Source: Bacillus sp. 2205SS5-2 (GTDB lineage Bacteria; Bacillota; Bacilli; Bacillales; Bacillaceae_K). Taken from it: a stretch of DNA of 64,000 bases. Location of the stretch: positions 1 through 64,000 of the forward strand of contig NZ_JAYKTS010000009.1 of NCBI RefSeq assembly GCF_037024155.1, read 5' to 3'. Positions 37,166-47,398 of the stretch are shown here, in pieces (the stretch's first letter is position 1; each line of letters opens with the position of its first letter). The translations under genes and the position numbers were made by a program. Under the pieces are notes generated by a model that did not search any database, was not told the DNA's origin, and worked only from the letters and a program-made list of their open reading frames with translations.

Positions 37166-38824
37166 ATGATGAGTCAGATCGGGAGACTGACCAGTCTGCT
37201 TCAATCGACTCTCACGAAGGGCATAGATCTAGAGAGTTTGAAATTGAAAGACGGTCAATTGCTATTTGCGACAATAAAAAAACTTTATCCCAATCAAACA
37301 GCGTTACTACAAATGAATTCTACTTCCTTTGTAGCAAAATTAGAGACTGCTCTAACACTTGGTCCAGGACTATTTCAAGTAGCGTTAACAGAAGAAGGAA
37401 TAGTTTTAAAACCCAAAGAATCAACACAGTCTAGAAGTGGTGCGCGAAATGAGAGTGTGAATTCAGAAATTGATTCTTTACTTATGACGAAAGACAGAGA
37501 CACTCGGATGTCTCTGTTAAATCTGGTAAAAGAAAATCTTCCATTCACGAAGAAGCAATTGGTCGAGGTTAGCCAATGGTTTTCAGATCTCTCCACAAAA
37601 GAAGATGGGGTATCCGCTGTTCGAATAATAGTGGAACGGAATTTACCAATGACAAAAACAGTATTCAAATCGATCGTAACAGCCGTCCAAAATGAGAGTT
37701 TTTCGAATTTATTTCGAGCATTAGCGCAACAATTAGCACTGAATGAAAGCTATCAAGGTTCTGGAGAGCTACAGAAGGTGCTACAAGAGCTTCTTTCTAA
37801 TAAAAGAGAAATAGACCCCTTGGAGACCTTTCAAAGGCTTCTTAATTCTCTTACAGAAGAAACAGTGCCAATACAAGAAAAACGTTGGGGTGTATCACAA
37901 CTTCAGCAAGCAAGCATCTTACCGTCTTCGGCAAACGAGAAAAACTGGCTACAACAGCTAGTGATTGCAGGAGTTCAACATATTGAAAATGCTACTGAAA
38001 GTGATTTAATTCACCTTTTACCTATTCAAAAGGTGCCAAAAAGCGAGGGAAATAGGGAGATTGAAAGGACGGTCATGAAGCTGATTGAGGAGAAACAACC
38101 AAAAGAAATTCAGAATCTGCTGTCCATAAACAAAGAAAAGTTATCTCTTCTTTATGAGCAGCTCCAGGGCGCAAAAACTGTTTCGAATGACAATATTCCC
38201 CTATCTGCTCGTCAACTCACTCAACAGATTCAGCATCAATTTTCAAGATTAGGGTTTAATTATGAGCATTTTTTGCAGACGATAAATAGAGAGAATCTGC
38301 AAGAAATAAATCACTTACTAAAGCCTTTATTAGTGGCCCTCTTAACTGAAGATGTCTCGAGTGAAAGCAAAAATATTGCTAGTGAAATTCTTCATAAATT
38401 AAATGGACAAAACCTTCTTTCACAGCCTTTACAAGGCATGCAGCACATTATTTTTAGCATTCCATTAGATTTTATTGGTCTTTCTCATGATCTCACCTTA
38501 CAATGGACCGGAAAACAAAAAAAGGATGGGTCTATTGATGCTGATTTTTGTCGAGTGGTGTTTCATTTGCAGTTGGAAACGTTAAACGAAATGATTATTG
38601 ACATGAATGTGCAAAACCGAATCGTTTCTCTTAGAGTGTTCAATGAACATACGCATCTGAAAGAGTTGGCTGCTCCTTTTGTAAAGATATTAAAAGAATC
38701 AATGAGGGAAAAGGGCTACACCTTAACATCCATTGCTTTTGAACAAGAAGCAAATCAGTCTACCATTGAACGAAACTATCAATCTTCTAAATTTACATCG
38801 AAGGGAGTCGATATTAAGATATGA
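37166..38824 (+). CDS. ylqG: YlqG-like protein with FliK-type C-terminal region, function unknown
   Basis: A 552-residue protein in the position of B. subtilis ylqG. The first 430 residues are mostly polar, helical and low in obvious motifs. The C-terminal 110 residues (VVFHLQLETLNEMIIDM near 460-480, later LKESMREKGYTLTSI near 515) follow the hydrophobic spacing of the flagellar hook-length control (Flg_hook) domain seen in FliK of this same window (57783-58967). No signal peptide or membrane helix is seen. It follows rnhB after AAAAGGAGAG and overlaps ylqH by 4 bp. The FliK resemblance is my reading and needs a profile search. Confidence 0.7.
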   Translation: MMSQIGRLTSLLQSTLTKGIDLESLKLKDGQLLFATIKKLYPNQTALLQMNSTSFVAKLETALTLGPGLFQVALTEEGIVLKPKESTQSRSGARNESVNSEIDSLLMTKDRDTRMSLLNLVKENLPFTKKQLVEVSQWFSDLSTKEDGVSAVRIIVERNLPMTKTVFKSIVTAVQNESFSNLFRALAQQLALNESYQGSGELQKVLQELLSNKREIDPLETFQRLLNSLTEETVPIQEKRWGVSQLQQASILPSSANEKNWLQQLVIAGVQHIENATESDLIHLLPIQKVPKSEGNREIERTVMKLIEEKQPKEIQNLLSINKEKLSLLYEQLQGAKTVSNDNIPLSARQLTQQIQHQFSRLGFNYEHFLQTINRENLQEINHLLKPLLVALLTEDVSSESKNIASEILHKLNGQNLLSQPLQGMQHIIFSIPLDFIGLSHDLTLQWTGKQKKDGSIDADFCRVVFHLQLETLNEMIIDMNVQNRIVSLRVFNEHTHLKELAAPFVKILKESMREKGYTLTSIAFEQEANQSTIERNYQSSKFTSKGVDIKI

Positions 38825-39096
38825 ATCCCGATCGGCGAAAAAAAGCAGTGGCTTTAAAATATGAACCTCAGTCAGGAGACGCACCAAAAGTCGTAGCTAA
38901 AGGAAACGGTTTAATAGCGGATACTATTCTATCAAAGGCAAATGAATTCGATATTCCTATCCAAGAAGATAAAAATCTCGTTGAATTACTCGGTCAACTC
39001 GACCTTAATCATAAAATACCTGAAGATTTATACGAAGCTGTAGCAGAAGTATTTGCTTTTGTTTATAAGCTTGATTCATTAAATAAAGAAAAATAA
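38821..39096 (+). CDS. ylqH: FlhB C-terminal domain-like protein YlqH
   Basis: A 91-residue protein matching only the cytosolic C-terminal part of the flagellar export switch protein FlhB: AVALKYEPQSGDAPKVVAKG near 10-29, IPIQEDKNLVELLGQLDLN and the end LYEAVAEVFAFVYKLD. It lacks the FlhB membrane part and the self-cleaving NPTH; the sequence begins at about the residue that follows the natural cut. It overlaps ylqG by 4 bp, so the two are translationally coupled. Comparable stand-alone FlhB-C proteins exist (FlhX of Helicobacter pylori). Confidence 0.85.
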   Translation: MNPDRRKKAVALKYEPQSGDAPKVVAKGNGLIADTILSKANEFDIPIQEDKNLVELLGQLDLNHKIPEDLYEAVAEVFAFVYKLDSLNKEK

Positions 39097-39241
39097 TTGA
39101 AGGGAAGTAAGAGAATATTTCTTCTTCCTAAATATTTTTTTACAAAAGTAATTTTATAAGGTAAAATGAAAACGGATTCAATCTTTTGAGTTGTTTTAAA
39201 GTTTGAATTTTTAAATTAATATAATATTTTTATCATTAAGG

Positions 39242-39270
39242 TGGACAGAGTTTCTGACATTTTATACAAT
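39242..39270 (+). promoter_or_regulatory. sigma-A promoter of sucCD
   Basis: TGGACA (39242-39247), 17 bp, TACAAT (39265-39270), 46 bp before the sucC start. Confidence 0.72.
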
Positions 39271-39283
39271 GTAAGCGCAGTCT
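39269..39283 (+). promoter_or_regulatory. CcpA cre box at sucC
   Basis: ATGTAAGCGCAGTCT fits WTGNAANCGNWNNCW at every position. It starts inside the -10 and covers the expected transcription start, a position suited to repression by CcpA. Confidence 0.65.
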
Positions 39284-39315
39284 ATTTTTTGAAGAGTTTG
39301 ATAGGAGGATGGGAA

Positions 39316-40476
39316 ATGAATATCCATGAATATCAAGGTAAACAAATCCTCAGAGAGTATGGGGTAGCGGTTCCTAATGGAAAAGTCGCTTTCACTGTTG
39401 AAGAAGCGGTTGAAGCAGCTAAAGAACTTGGTACTGAAGTATGTGTTGTCAAAGCACAAATCCACGCGGGTGGTCGCGGTAAAGCAGGCGGCGTAAAAGT
39501 GGCAAAAGGCTTAGATGATGTTCGTACATATGCAAAAGAAATTTTAGGAAAAACCTTAGTCACGCATCAAACGGGTCCTGAAGGAAAAGAAGTAAAACGT
39601 TTACTTGTTGAAGAGGGCTGTGACATTAAAAAAGAATATTATGTAGGTCTAGTACTAGATAGAGCCACATCTCGTGTTGTTTTAATGGCATCTGAAGAAG
39701 GTGGAACTGAAATTGAAGAAGTGGCTGAAAAAACGCCTGAAAAAATCTTTAAAGAGTATATTGATCCCGTTGTCGGATTAACGGGCTTCCAAGCTCGCCG
39801 AATCGCTTTTAACATCAATATCCCAAAAGAACTTGTGAACAAAGCCGTTAAATTTATGATGGGTCTTTACAAAGCATATGATGAGAAAGATTGTTCAATT
39901 GCTGAAATTAACCCACTTGTCGTTACGGGCGATGGAAACGTGATGGCACTTGATGCGAAGTTGAATTTTGACGCTAATGCACTATTCCGCCAAAAAGATG
40001 TAATAGAGTATCGTGATTTAGAAGAAGAGGATGCAAAAGAAATCGAAGCGTCTAATTATGATTTAAGCTATATTGCGCTTGATGGAAATATTGGCTGTAT
40101 GGTTAACGGAGCTGGGCTTGCGATGGCGACGATGGATATAATCAAGCATTATGGCGGAGACCCCGCTAACTTCCTGGACGTTGGGGGCGGTGCGACGGCT
40201 GAAAAGGTAACAGAGGCATTCAAAATCATTCTTTCAGATGAAAAAGTAAAAGGAATATTCGTAAATATTTTCGGTGGAATAATGAAGTGTGATGTTATTG
40301 CAACGGGTGTTGTAGAAGCAGCCAAGCAAATCGACTTGAATGTTCCTTTAGTGGTTCGTTTAGAAGGAACGAATGTAGACCTTGGGAAAAAAATCCTAAA
40401 TGAGTCGGGTTTAAATATTATTGCGGCAGAATCAATGGCTGATGGCGCACAAAAAATCGTAGATCAAGTAGGTTAA
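39316..40476 (+). CDS. sucC: succinate-CoA ligase subunit beta
   Basis: The ADP-forming beta subunit of succinyl-CoA synthetase, the substrate-level phosphorylation step of the TCA cycle. The 386 residues begin [16 protein letters not shown], with an ATP-grasp fold ([15 protein letters not shown] near 46-60), and [14 protein letters not shown] and [15 protein letters not shown] in the C-terminal CoA-ligase part. The ATG at 39316 follows GATAGGAGG; the upstream in-frame GTG at 39241 lies before the predicted transcription start. sucD follows 18 bp later. Confidence 0.95.
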   Translation: MNIHEYQGKQILREYGVAVPNGKVAFTVEEAVEAAKELGTEVCVVKAQIHAGGRGKAGGVKVAKGLDDVRTYAKEILGKTLVTHQTGPEGKEVKRLLVEEGCDIKKEYYVGLVLDRATSRVVLMASEEGGTEIEEVAEKTPEKIFKEYIDPVVGLTGFQARRIAFNINIPKELVNKAVKFMMGLYKAYDEKDCSIAEINPLVVTGDGNVMALDAKLNFDANALFRQKDVIEYRDLEEEDAKEIEASNYDLSYIALDGNIGCMVNGAGLAMATMDIIKHYGGDPANFLDVGGGATAEKVTEAFKIILSDEKVKGIFVNIFGGIMKCDVIATGVVEAAKQIDLNVPLVVRLEGTNVDLGKKILNESGLNIIAAESMADGAQKIVDQVG

Positions 40477-40494
40477 GAAAGGCAGGGGGACATA

Positions 40495-41397
40495 ATGAGC
40501 GTATTTATTAATAAAGATACGAAAGTCATTGTACAAGGAATTACGGGTTCAACAGCCCTATTTCATACTAAACAAATGCTAGAATATGGAACGAAAATCG
40601 TTGCAGGTGTTACTCCTGGTAAAGGAGGAACAGAAGCTGAGGGAGTTCCTGTCTTTAATACTGTGGCACAAGCGGTGGAAGAAACTGGTGCTAATGTTTC
40701 CGTTATCTATGTTCCTGCACCATTTGCAGCAGATGCCATTCTTGAAGCGGTGGATGCAGAGCTAGATTTAGCCATTTGTATCACCGAGCATATTCCTGTT
40801 TTAGATATGGTAAAAGTGAAACGTTATATGGAAGGAAAGAAAACACGCCTTGTTGGACCGAACTGCCCTGGTGTAATCACTCCAGATGAATGTAAAATTG
40901 GGATTATGCCAGGATATATTCATACAAAAGGTCATGTAGGAGTGGTTTCTCGTTCGGGTACTTTAACGTATGAAGCAGTTCATCAACTCTCTCAAGCAGG
41001 AATTGGTCAATCAACAGCAGTTGGTATCGGCGGAGACCCAGTTAATGGGACAGACTTTATTGACACTTTAAAAGCGTTTAATGATGATGAAGATACGTAT
41101 GCGGTGATCATGATCGGTGAAATCGGTGGAACTGCTGAAGAAGAAGCTGCGCTTTGGGTAAAAGAAAATATGACGAAACCGGTTGTTGGTTTTATTGGTG
41201 GTCGTACGGCACCTCCAGGAAAGCGTATGGGCCATGCTGGTGCAATTATCTCTGGCGGTAAAGGAACAGCAGATGAAAAGATTAAAGTAATGAATGAATG
41301 TGGAATTCAAGTAGCAGATACCCCATCTGTAATGGGTGAAACGCTAATTAAAGTTCTTAAAGAAGAAAAGCTATTCGATCAATGTAAAACTCACTAA
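40495..41397 (+). CDS. sucD: succinate-CoA ligase subunit alpha
   Basis: The CoA-binding, phosphohistidine-carrying alpha subunit. The 300 residues include [14 protein letters not shown] near 15-28, [11 protein letters not shown] near 120 and the phosphorylated histidine in [17 protein letters not shown] near 246. It pairs with sucC to form the active ligase. The start follows GGCAGGGGG. A terminator-like hairpin is found just after the stop. Confidence 0.96.
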   Translation: MSVFINKDTKVIVQGITGSTALFHTKQMLEYGTKIVAGVTPGKGGTEAEGVPVFNTVAQAVEETGANVSVIYVPAPFAADAILEAVDAELDLAICITEHIPVLDMVKVKRYMEGKKTRLVGPNCPGVITPDECKIGIMPGYIHTKGHVGVVSRSGTLTYEAVHQLSQAGIGQSTAVGIGGDPVNGTDFIDTLKAFNDDEDTYAVIMIGEIGGTAEEEAALWVKENMTKPVVGFIGGRTAPPGKRMGHAGAIISGGKGTADEKIKVMNECGIQVADTPSVMGETLIKVLKEEKLFDQCKTH

Positions 41398-41405
41398 GCC
41401 AAATC

Positions 41406-41434
41406 AAACAGCCCTTCTCGGTGGAGGGCTGTTT
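41406..41434 (+). terminator. hairpin after sucD
   Basis: Perfect AAACAGCCCT / AGGGCTGTTT stem with a 9-nt loop. There is no long U-tract beyond the stem. Confidence 0.6.
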
Positions 41435-41457
41435 CTGCTATATTTAAGGAGGAGTCT

Positions 41458-42327
41458 ATGGAAACAAGACAAAAATTGGTACATTTATTACATTGCCAAA
41501 CACTCGGGTGGAAAAATATCTACTGCTATTTAAAGAGAGACCCACTTCTTGAAAAACTATACACCTCTTCCCGTTCTTCTCTTCAACAAGCCTTTCAACT
41601 TACCTCCCAAGCCCTACCACAGCTGATTTCTCAACTACATGATTTCCCTGTCCAAGACCTAATGGAACAATACGAAAAACAACAAATTAGCATTGTGACC
41701 ATTCTAGATGAAAGTTATCCAAATCCCCTGAAGCATATATATCAACCGCCATGGGGGTTATTTTGTATTGTGAACACAAGTCTATTAACATCCCCAAAAA
41801 TCTTGGCAGTGATTGGTGCGAGAGCAGGAGACCAATATGCCCAACAAACCATCAATAAGCTCCTTCCCCCGTTAGTCAAAAATGAAGTGGTGATTGTAAG
41901 TGGTCTCGCAAAAGGGGTCGATACGATGGCGCATACATGTTGTATTCAAAATAAAGGGAATACAATTGCTATCTTAGGAGGGGGGTTTTCACATATTTAC
42001 CCAAAAGAAAATAGTTTATTAGCAAAAGCAATAGCAAATCATCATTTATTAGTGAGCGAATATCCCCCGAATGTACCACCAAAAAAATGGCATTTTCCAG
42101 CTCGTAATCGAATTATTAGTGGAATAGCAATGGGGAGTTTAGTCATTCAGGCAGGAAAACGAAGTGGATCATTAATTACAGCAGAAATGGCATTAAATGA
42201 AGGAAGAGATGTTTTTTCGGTACCTGGTCCGATACATCATCCTCTTTCAAAAGGGACAAATTGGCTGATTCAACAGGGTGCGAAGCTTGTCCAATCATCA
42301 GGAGATATTTTAGAGGAAATCGAGTAA
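41458..42327 (+). CDS. dprA: DNA-processing protein DprA (Smf)
   Basis: DprA binds incoming single-stranded DNA during transformation and loads RecA. The 289 residues show a degenerate helical N-terminus and a Rossmann-like DNA-binding domain with AVIGARAGDQYA, VSGLAKGVDTMAH, ILGGGFSHIYPKEN, PARNRIISG and GSLITAEMALNEGR. One substitution is visible: the usual VGxR reads IGAR. GGAGGAGT precedes the ATG. It is the only competence-related gene in the window and sits before topA as in relatives. Confidence 0.94.
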   Translation: METRQKLVHLLHCQTLGWKNIYCYLKRDPLLEKLYTSSRSSLQQAFQLTSQALPQLISQLHDFPVQDLMEQYEKQQISIVTILDESYPNPLKHIYQPPWGLFCIVNTSLLTSPKILAVIGARAGDQYAQQTINKLLPPLVKNEVVIVSGLAKGVDTMAHTCCIQNKGNTIAILGGGFSHIYPKENSLLAKAIANHHLLVSEYPPNVPPKKWHFPARNRIISGIAMGSLVIQAGKRSGSLITAEMALNEGRDVFSVPGPIHHPLSKGTNWLIQQGAKLVQSSGDILEEIE

Positions 42328-42461
42328 AAAATCATCCAGAACAGTATTTTTACATGAAATATTAACAAAAAGGTTGCATTTATAAGGAAACTGTTATACA
42401 TTTTGCAACAGAAGTTAATTGAGGATGAAGAACAAGAATAGCGAAAAATTAGGTGCGTAAG

Positions 42462-42476
42462 TTGTAAACGTTGTCA
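42462..42476 (+). promoter_or_regulatory. cre-like box upstream of topA
   Basis: TTGTAAACGTTGTCA fits WTGNAANCGNWNNCW completely, and its last 14 bases fit TGWNANCGNTNWCA. It ends 19 bp before the topA -35. The known B. subtilis topA gene is not a classical CcpA target, so function is uncertain. Confidence 0.5.
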
Positions 42477-42495
42477 TCAATCAGATTATCTAATA

Positions 42496-42524
42496 TTGAC
42501 AAAGAGTTCAACAGTCTATAACAT
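42496..42524 (+). promoter_or_regulatory. sigma-A promoter of topA
   Basis: TTGACA (42496-42501), 17 bp, TAACAT (42519-42524). A second, weaker pair TTGCAT/TACATT with 17 bp lies at 42374-42402. Confidence 0.6.
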
Positions 42525-42569
42525 TTATTCTTGAATATTCAGTATATATACCTCTAAGGAGGACTTTTA

Positions 42570-44645
42570 ATGTCAGATTATTTAGTGATTGTAGAATCAC
42601 CTGCAAAAGCGAAAACGATTGAGAAATATTTAGGGAAAAAATATAAAGTTCGTGCCTCAATGGGACACCTACGTGACTTGCCAAAAAGTCAGATGGGTGT
42701 GGACACGGAACATAACTTTCAGCCAAAATATATCACTATCCGTGGTAAGGGACCCGTTTTAAAAGAGTTAAAAACTGCAGCAAAAAAAGCCAAAAAAATT
42801 TATCTCGCAGCTGACCCGGATCGTGAAGGTGAAGCGATTGCATGGCACTTAGCTCATAGCTTAGACGTAGATATCTCAAGTGATTGTCGGGTTGTATTTA
42901 ATGAAATCACGAAAGAGGCAATCAAAGAATCCTTTAAACACCCAAGAGCCATAGACATGGACCTAGTTGATGCTCAGCAAGCAAGGAGAGTGTTAGACCG
43001 TTTAGTCGGATACAATATAAGTCCTTTATTATGGAAGAAAGTGAAAAAGGGTTTAAGTGCAGGTCGAGTTCAATCCGTCGCACTAAGGTTGATTATTGAT
43101 CGAGAAAAAGAAATCAACATTTTTCAGCCAGAAGAATATTGGACAATTAGTGGCTCGTTTAAGAGTGGCAAAGAATCCTTTAGTGCTTCCTTTTACGGTT
43201 TGAATGGAAAAAAAGTTGAAATATCTAGCGAAGAACAAGTAAACGAGATTCTTGCTAAGATTGAACATGATTCTTTTGAAGTCACGAAAGTTACGAAGAA
43301 AGAACGGAAACGGAACTCATCTCCGCCGTTTACTACTTCGTCACTTCAACAAGAAGCTGCTAGGAAATTAAACTTCCGAGCGAAAAAAACGATGATGCTT
43401 GCTCAACAATTGTATGAAGGAATTGATCTTGGGAAACAAGGAACTGTTGGTTTGATTACGTATATGAGAACAGATTCAACTAGAACATCAGAAACCGCTC
43501 AAAACGAGGCAGCAAGCTATGTACTATCTCAATACGGTGAGGACTACACAAAACCTTCAAGTGGAGGAAAAAAGTCAAGTGGGAAAACACAGGACGCACA
43601 TGAAGCCATTCGCCCAACAAGTGTTTTGAGAGAACCACAAACGTTAAAGGAATTCTTATCAAGAGACCAGCTACGATTATATAGATTAATTTGGGAGCGC
43701 TTTGTAGCAAGTCAAATGACACCGGCCATTATGGATACACTTGCGGTAGATTTGATGAACGGGGAAGTTCAATTTCGAGCAAATGGCTCAAAAGTTAAAT
43801 TTCCAGGTTTTATGAAGGTATATGTTGAAGGAAATGACGACCAGAAAGAAGAAAAAGAAAATTGGTTGCCTAGTTTTGAAAATGGTGATAAAGTAAACAC
43901 GGATGAAATCAATTCAAATCAACATTTTACTCAGCCGCCACCAAGATATACAGAAGCTCGTTTGGTTAAAACTCTAGAAGAACTGGGTATTGGGCGACCT
44001 TCAACGTATGCACCAACACTAGATACAATTCAAAAACGTGGATATGTGACACTTGATAATAAACGATTTGTTTCAACTGAGTTAGGCAATATCGTCCATG
44101 AAATCATGACAGAATACTTCCTTGATATATTGAATGTTGAATTTACCGCCAATATGGAAAGATCGCTTGATGATGTAGAAGAAGGAAAGATTGAATGGAT
44201 CGCGATTATTGATGAATTTTACCATGATTTTCATAAGCACTTGACTAAGGCAGAAGCCGAGATGGAAAAGATAGAAATCAAACCAGAATTTGCTGGTGAG
44301 GATTGTGAAATTTGTGGGAACCCAATGGTTTACAAAATGGGTCGATATGGAAAGTTTATGGCGTGTAGTAATTTTCCAGATTGTCGAAACACAAAAGCAA
44401 TTATTAAGGAAATCGGTGTCAAATGTCCTGATTGTGAAAAAGGAAACATTATTGAACGGAAGTCGAAAAAGAAACGAATTTTTTATGGATGCGATCAATA
44501 TCCGACTTGTGAATTTCTTTCTTGGGATAAACCGATCGACAGGTCTTGCCCGAAATGTGATAGTTTATTGGTTGAGAAAAAACTCAAAAAAGGTATTCAA
44601 GTTCAATGTACGAAATGTGATTTTAAAGAAGATGCACAACAATAA
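42570..44645 (+). CDS. topA: DNA topoisomerase I
   Basis: TopA relaxes negative supercoils by a type IA strand-passage reaction. The 691 residues start [19 protein letters not shown] (TOPRIM), with [15 protein letters not shown] near 78-92 holding metal acidic residues, the active tyrosine in [12 protein letters not shown] near 298, and three C-terminal tetracysteine zinc modules starting at about residue 578, 616 and 659 (CEIC...C...C, CPDC...C...C, CPKC...C...C). The start follows AAGGAGG. It has its own promoter and a strong terminator. Confidence 0.96.
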   Translation: MSDYLVIVESPAKAKTIEKYLGKKYKVRASMGHLRDLPKSQMGVDTEHNFQPKYITIRGKGPVLKELKTAAKKAKKIYLAADPDREGEAIAWHLAHSLDVDISSDCRVVFNEITKEAIKESFKHPRAIDMDLVDAQQARRVLDRLVGYNISPLLWKKVKKGLSAGRVQSVALRLIIDREKEINIFQPEEYWTISGSFKSGKESFSASFYGLNGKKVEISSEEQVNEILAKIEHDSFEVTKVTKKERKRNSSPPFTTSSLQQEAARKLNFRAKKTMMLAQQLYEGIDLGKQGTVGLITYMRTDSTRTSETAQNEAASYVLSQYGEDYTKPSSGGKKSSGKTQDAHEAIRPTSVLREPQTLKEFLSRDQLRLYRLIWERFVASQMTPAIMDTLAVDLMNGEVQFRANGSKVKFPGFMKVYVEGNDDQKEEKENWLPSFENGDKVNTDEINSNQHFTQPPPRYTEARLVKTLEELGIGRPSTYAPTLDTIQKRGYVTLDNKRFVSTELGNIVHEIMTEYFLDILNVEFTANMERSLDDVEEGKIEWIAIIDEFYHDFHKHLTKAEAEMEKIEIKPEFAGEDCEICGNPMVYKMGRYGKFMACSNFPDCRNTKAIIKEIGVKCPDCEKGNIIERKSKKKRIFYGCDQYPTCEFLSWDKPIDRSCPKCDSLLVEKKLKKGIQVQCTKCDFKEDAQQ

Positions 44646-44652
44646 GTTTGTG

Positions 44653-44688
44653 AGGGTGAGCTTCTAGCTCACTCTTTCTGTTTTTTAT
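44653..44688 (+). terminator. rho-independent terminator after topA
   Basis: AGGGTGAGC, loop TTCTA, GCTCACTCT (one G-U pair), then TTCTGTTTTTT. Confidence 0.85.
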
Positions 44689-45027
44689 CTTTCCTTATTA
44701 ATCTTGCTACCATCACGAGTAATCTCTCATTACAAGGAACTCTTTTCGGAATTAACCCTGTTGGAAAAAACAATATTCCTCACAAATCATCGAATACAAT
44801 AAAAGTTAGTGATCAAATGATTCATCTATTTATTAGTAGTGAGGAATGGTCTCAAATTGCTTGAAGTTTTCCTTATTAATTTTTCGGGGACTTCTAGACG
44901 AAAGGCGACCTATTTATACAGATGTTTCAAGGTCAAGATAAATGGACCATTGAATTATGCCTGATCGAGAGAGTACAAGTAAGAGACTTCATTTAATGTG
45001 AACGAGTAAAATGAAGATAATGTATTC

Positions 45028-45055
45028 TTGAATTCAAGGTTAAACGCTTTACAAT
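45028..45055 (+). promoter_or_regulatory. probable promoter of trmFO
   Basis: TTGAAT (45028-45033), 16 bp, TACAAT (45050-45055), 52 bp before the start. Confidence 0.5.
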
Positions 45056-45107
45056 TAAGGCAACACTAGAAGATGATGAAAACAGATAGTCATGTGGAGG
45101 GTTCGTC

Positions 45108-46409
45108 ATGGAAACATATGTAAGTGTAATTGGTGCTGGGCTTGCTGGAAGTGAAGCTGCTTGGCAATTAGCTCGCCAAGGAATTAATGTAAAGTTATAC
45201 GAAATGAGACCTGTCAAGCAAACAGCAGCCCATCATACGGATCAATTCGCAGAACTTGTGTGCTCGAATTCGTTAAGAGCGAACACACTTACTAACGCAG
45301 TAGGTGTTTTAAAGGAAGAAATGAGAATATTGGGGTCTGTGATTATTTCTTCGGCAGACGATTGTGCGGTCCCAGCAGGTGGTGCCCTTGCTGTAGATCG
45401 ACATGAATTCGCTCAGCTTGTAACAGAGCGAGTAAGAAATCTTCCTAATGTAGAAGTAAGTCAAGAAGAAATTACAGACATTCCACAGGGCATTACCATC
45501 ATTGCAACGGGCCCTTTAACAAGTGAAGCTTTGTCAAATCAATTACGTACCTTAACTGGAGAAGAACATTTATACTTTTATGATGCAGCTGCTCCTATTA
45601 TAGAAAAGGACAGCATAGATATGGATAAAGTGTATTTAAAGTCACGTTACGATAAAGGAGAAGCGGCTTACTTAAATTGTCCGATGACAGAAGAAGAATT
45701 CAATCGCTTTCATGATGCCCTCGTTGCTGCTGAAACGGTGCCTCTAAAAGAGTTCGAAAAAGAAGTGTTCTTTGAAGGGTGTATGCCAATTGAAGTAATG
45801 GCGGCTCGTGGAAGGAAGACGATGTTATTTGGCCCAATGAAACCAGTTGGTCTAGAAAATCCCTCAACAGGAAAAAGACCATATGCCGTTGTGCAACTAC
45901 GTCAGGACGATGCAGCAGGAACCTTATATAATATTGTCGGTTTTCAGACACATTTGAAATGGGGACCACAAAAAGAGATTATTCGATTAATTCCAGGTTT
46001 AGAAAAGGCTGAGATTGTTCGTTATGGTGTTATGCACCGAAATACATTTATCAATTCACCAAAGATGTTAAAATCTACATATCAATTCAAAAATCGTCAA
46101 GACTTATTCTTTGCTGGACAAATGACAGGAGTAGAGGGATATGTAGAGTCTGCAGCAAGTGGTCTCGTTGCGGGATTGAATGCTGCCAGATTAGCTAAAG
46201 GGGAAAAACCGGTAGAATTTCCTCATGAAACGGCAATTGGAAGTATGGCAAGATACATTACGACAGCAAATTCAAAGAACTTTCAACCGATGAATGCTAA
46301 TTTTGGCCTGTTCCCTGATTTAGAAAAGAGACATAAAAACAAACAAGAGAGAAATGAAGCTCACGCGAAAAGAGCATTAGAAACAATTCAGAAATTTTTG
46401 AAAAATTAG
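45108..46409 (+). CDS. trmFO: methylenetetrahydrofolate-tRNA-(uracil-5-)-methyltransferase TrmFO (Gid)
   Basis: TrmFO uses FADH2 and methylenetetrahydrofolate to make ribothymidine at position 54 of tRNA. The 433 residues open with the dinucleotide fold [19 protein letters not shown] and EMRP, and contain CSNSLR near 50 with the family cysteine, [13 protein letters not shown], and [16 protein letters not shown] near 340. GTGGAGGGTTC precedes the start. xerC follows after 65 bp. Confidence 0.95.
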   Translation: METYVSVIGAGLAGSEAAWQLARQGINVKLYEMRPVKQTAAHHTDQFAELVCSNSLRANTLTNAVGVLKEEMRILGSVIISSADDCAVPAGGALAVDRHEFAQLVTERVRNLPNVEVSQEEITDIPQGITIIATGPLTSEALSNQLRTLTGEEHLYFYDAAAPIIEKDSIDMDKVYLKSRYDKGEAAYLNCPMTEEEFNRFHDALVAAETVPLKEFEKEVFFEGCMPIEVMAARGRKTMLFGPMKPVGLENPSTGKRPYAVVQLRQDDAAGTLYNIVGFQTHLKWGPQKEIIRLIPGLEKAEIVRYGVMHRNTFINSPKMLKSTYQFKNRQDLFFAGQMTGVEGYVESAASGLVAGLNAARLAKGEKPVEFPHETAIGSMARYITTANSKNFQPMNANFGLFPDLEKRHKNKQERNEAHAKRALETIQKFLKN

Positions 46410-46418
46410 TGATATTCA

Positions 46419-46447
46419 TTGCAACCTCGAACATTGTATGATAATAT
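46419..46447 (+). promoter_or_regulatory. probable promoter of xerC-hslVU
   Basis: TTGCAA (46419-46424), 17 bp, TAATAT (46442-46447) with an extended TGA directly before the -10. Confidence 0.5.
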
Positions 46448-46474
46448 TTAAAAGCCTTAGCGGGGTGAACAGAA

Positions 46475-47374
46475 ATGGATGAAACATTTAAAAAAGAGCT
46501 CGCTCAATTTATTCAATATTTAAAAATTGAGCGAAACTATTCTACTCACACCATCCAGCAATATGAGAGTGATTTAAACGAATTTGCTACCTTCTTGATT
46601 CGTGAAAATATTGCATCCATTGCAGATGTGGAATATTTTAATGCAAGGATATACTTGACTGAACTATATGAACGAAAATGTTCTCGTAATACTGCGGCAA
46701 GAAAAATATCGTGCTTAAGAAGCTTTTATAAATATTTTATGAGGGAAAAAGTAATAACAGACAACCCTTTCTCCCTAGTTCACCACCCAAAGGGAGAGAA
46801 AAAATTACCACATTTTTTTTACGAAGAAGACATGGAGAAATTGATAGATATCTGCCAAGGGGAATCACCATTACAACGGCGAAATTTAGCCCTGTTTGAG
46901 TTATTATATGCAACAGGAATTAGGGTAAGTGAATGTGTAAGCATTCAACTTCGAGATTTTGACTTTTCAAGTTCAACCCTTCTAGTCAAAGGGAAAGGAA
47001 AAAAGGAGCGGTATGTTCCCTTCGGTAGTTTTGCGGGAGATGCTATAGAAATCTATATACATAATGCCCGTCCGACCTTGATGAAAAATCAAGAGCATTC
47101 CTTTTTGTTTGTTAATTTTCGTGGGAATCCGTTAACAACAGGGGGAATCCGGCATATTCTTACAAAACTTGTTTCAAAAGCAACTGTGAATGGCAAAATG
47201 CATCCACATATGCTCCGTCATACATTTGCAACTCATTTATTAAATAATGGGGCTGATTTACGGTCGGTACAAGAGTTATTAGGTCATGCTCATCTTTCAT
47301 CTACTCAAGTGTACACACATGTGACCAAAGAGCATTTACGAAAAACGTATTTAGCCCATCATCCCCGAGCGTAG
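46475..47374 (+). CDS. xerC: tyrosine recombinase XerC (CodV)
   Basis: XerC acts with XerD at dif to resolve chromosome dimers. The 299 residues have a SAM-like N-terminal core-binding domain (about 1-90) and a catalytic domain with R in ATGIRVSEC near 148, HPHMLRHTFATH near 241-252 (H, R), the GHAHLSSTQVYTHV end with H266 and the nucleophilic tyrosine near 275. It starts after GGGGTGAAC. hslV follows 24 bp later, as in the codV-clpQ-clpY-codY operon of B. subtilis. Confidence 0.94.
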   Translation: MDETFKKELAQFIQYLKIERNYSTHTIQQYESDLNEFATFLIRENIASIADVEYFNARIYLTELYERKCSRNTAARKISCLRSFYKYFMREKVITDNPFSLVHHPKGEKKLPHFFYEEDMEKLIDICQGESPLQRRNLALFELLYATGIRVSECVSIQLRDFDFSSSTLLVKGKGKKERYVPFGSFAGDAIEIYIHNARPTLMKNQEHSFLFVNFRGNPLTTGGIRHILTKLVSKATVNGKMHPHMLRHTFATHLLNNGADLRSVQELLGHAHLSSTQVYTHVTKEHLRKTYLAHHPRA

Positions 47375-47398
47375 AAAACATGAAGAGGAGGAATTCGG

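Larger units (their letters stand above)
44646..45107. other. topA-trmFO intergenic region
   Basis: Contains the topA terminator and the trmFO promoter. Between them about 340 bp hold no recognisable gene. One + frame is open up to TGA at 44862 but has no start codon with a ribosome site. Confidence 0.55.

Noticed and set aside
44082-44498. 138-codon minus-strand frame inside topA
   Set aside because: Antisense of the well-supported TopA zinc region; no family resemblance.
44290-44667. 125-codon + frame overlapping the end of topA
   Set aside because: A +1-frame shadow of the topA C-terminus with no ribosome site.
44690-44864. Start-less open + frame after topA as a possible gene remnant
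   Set aside because: The frame continues through the topA terminator, has no start codon and no recognisable motif; AT-rich chance is sufficient.
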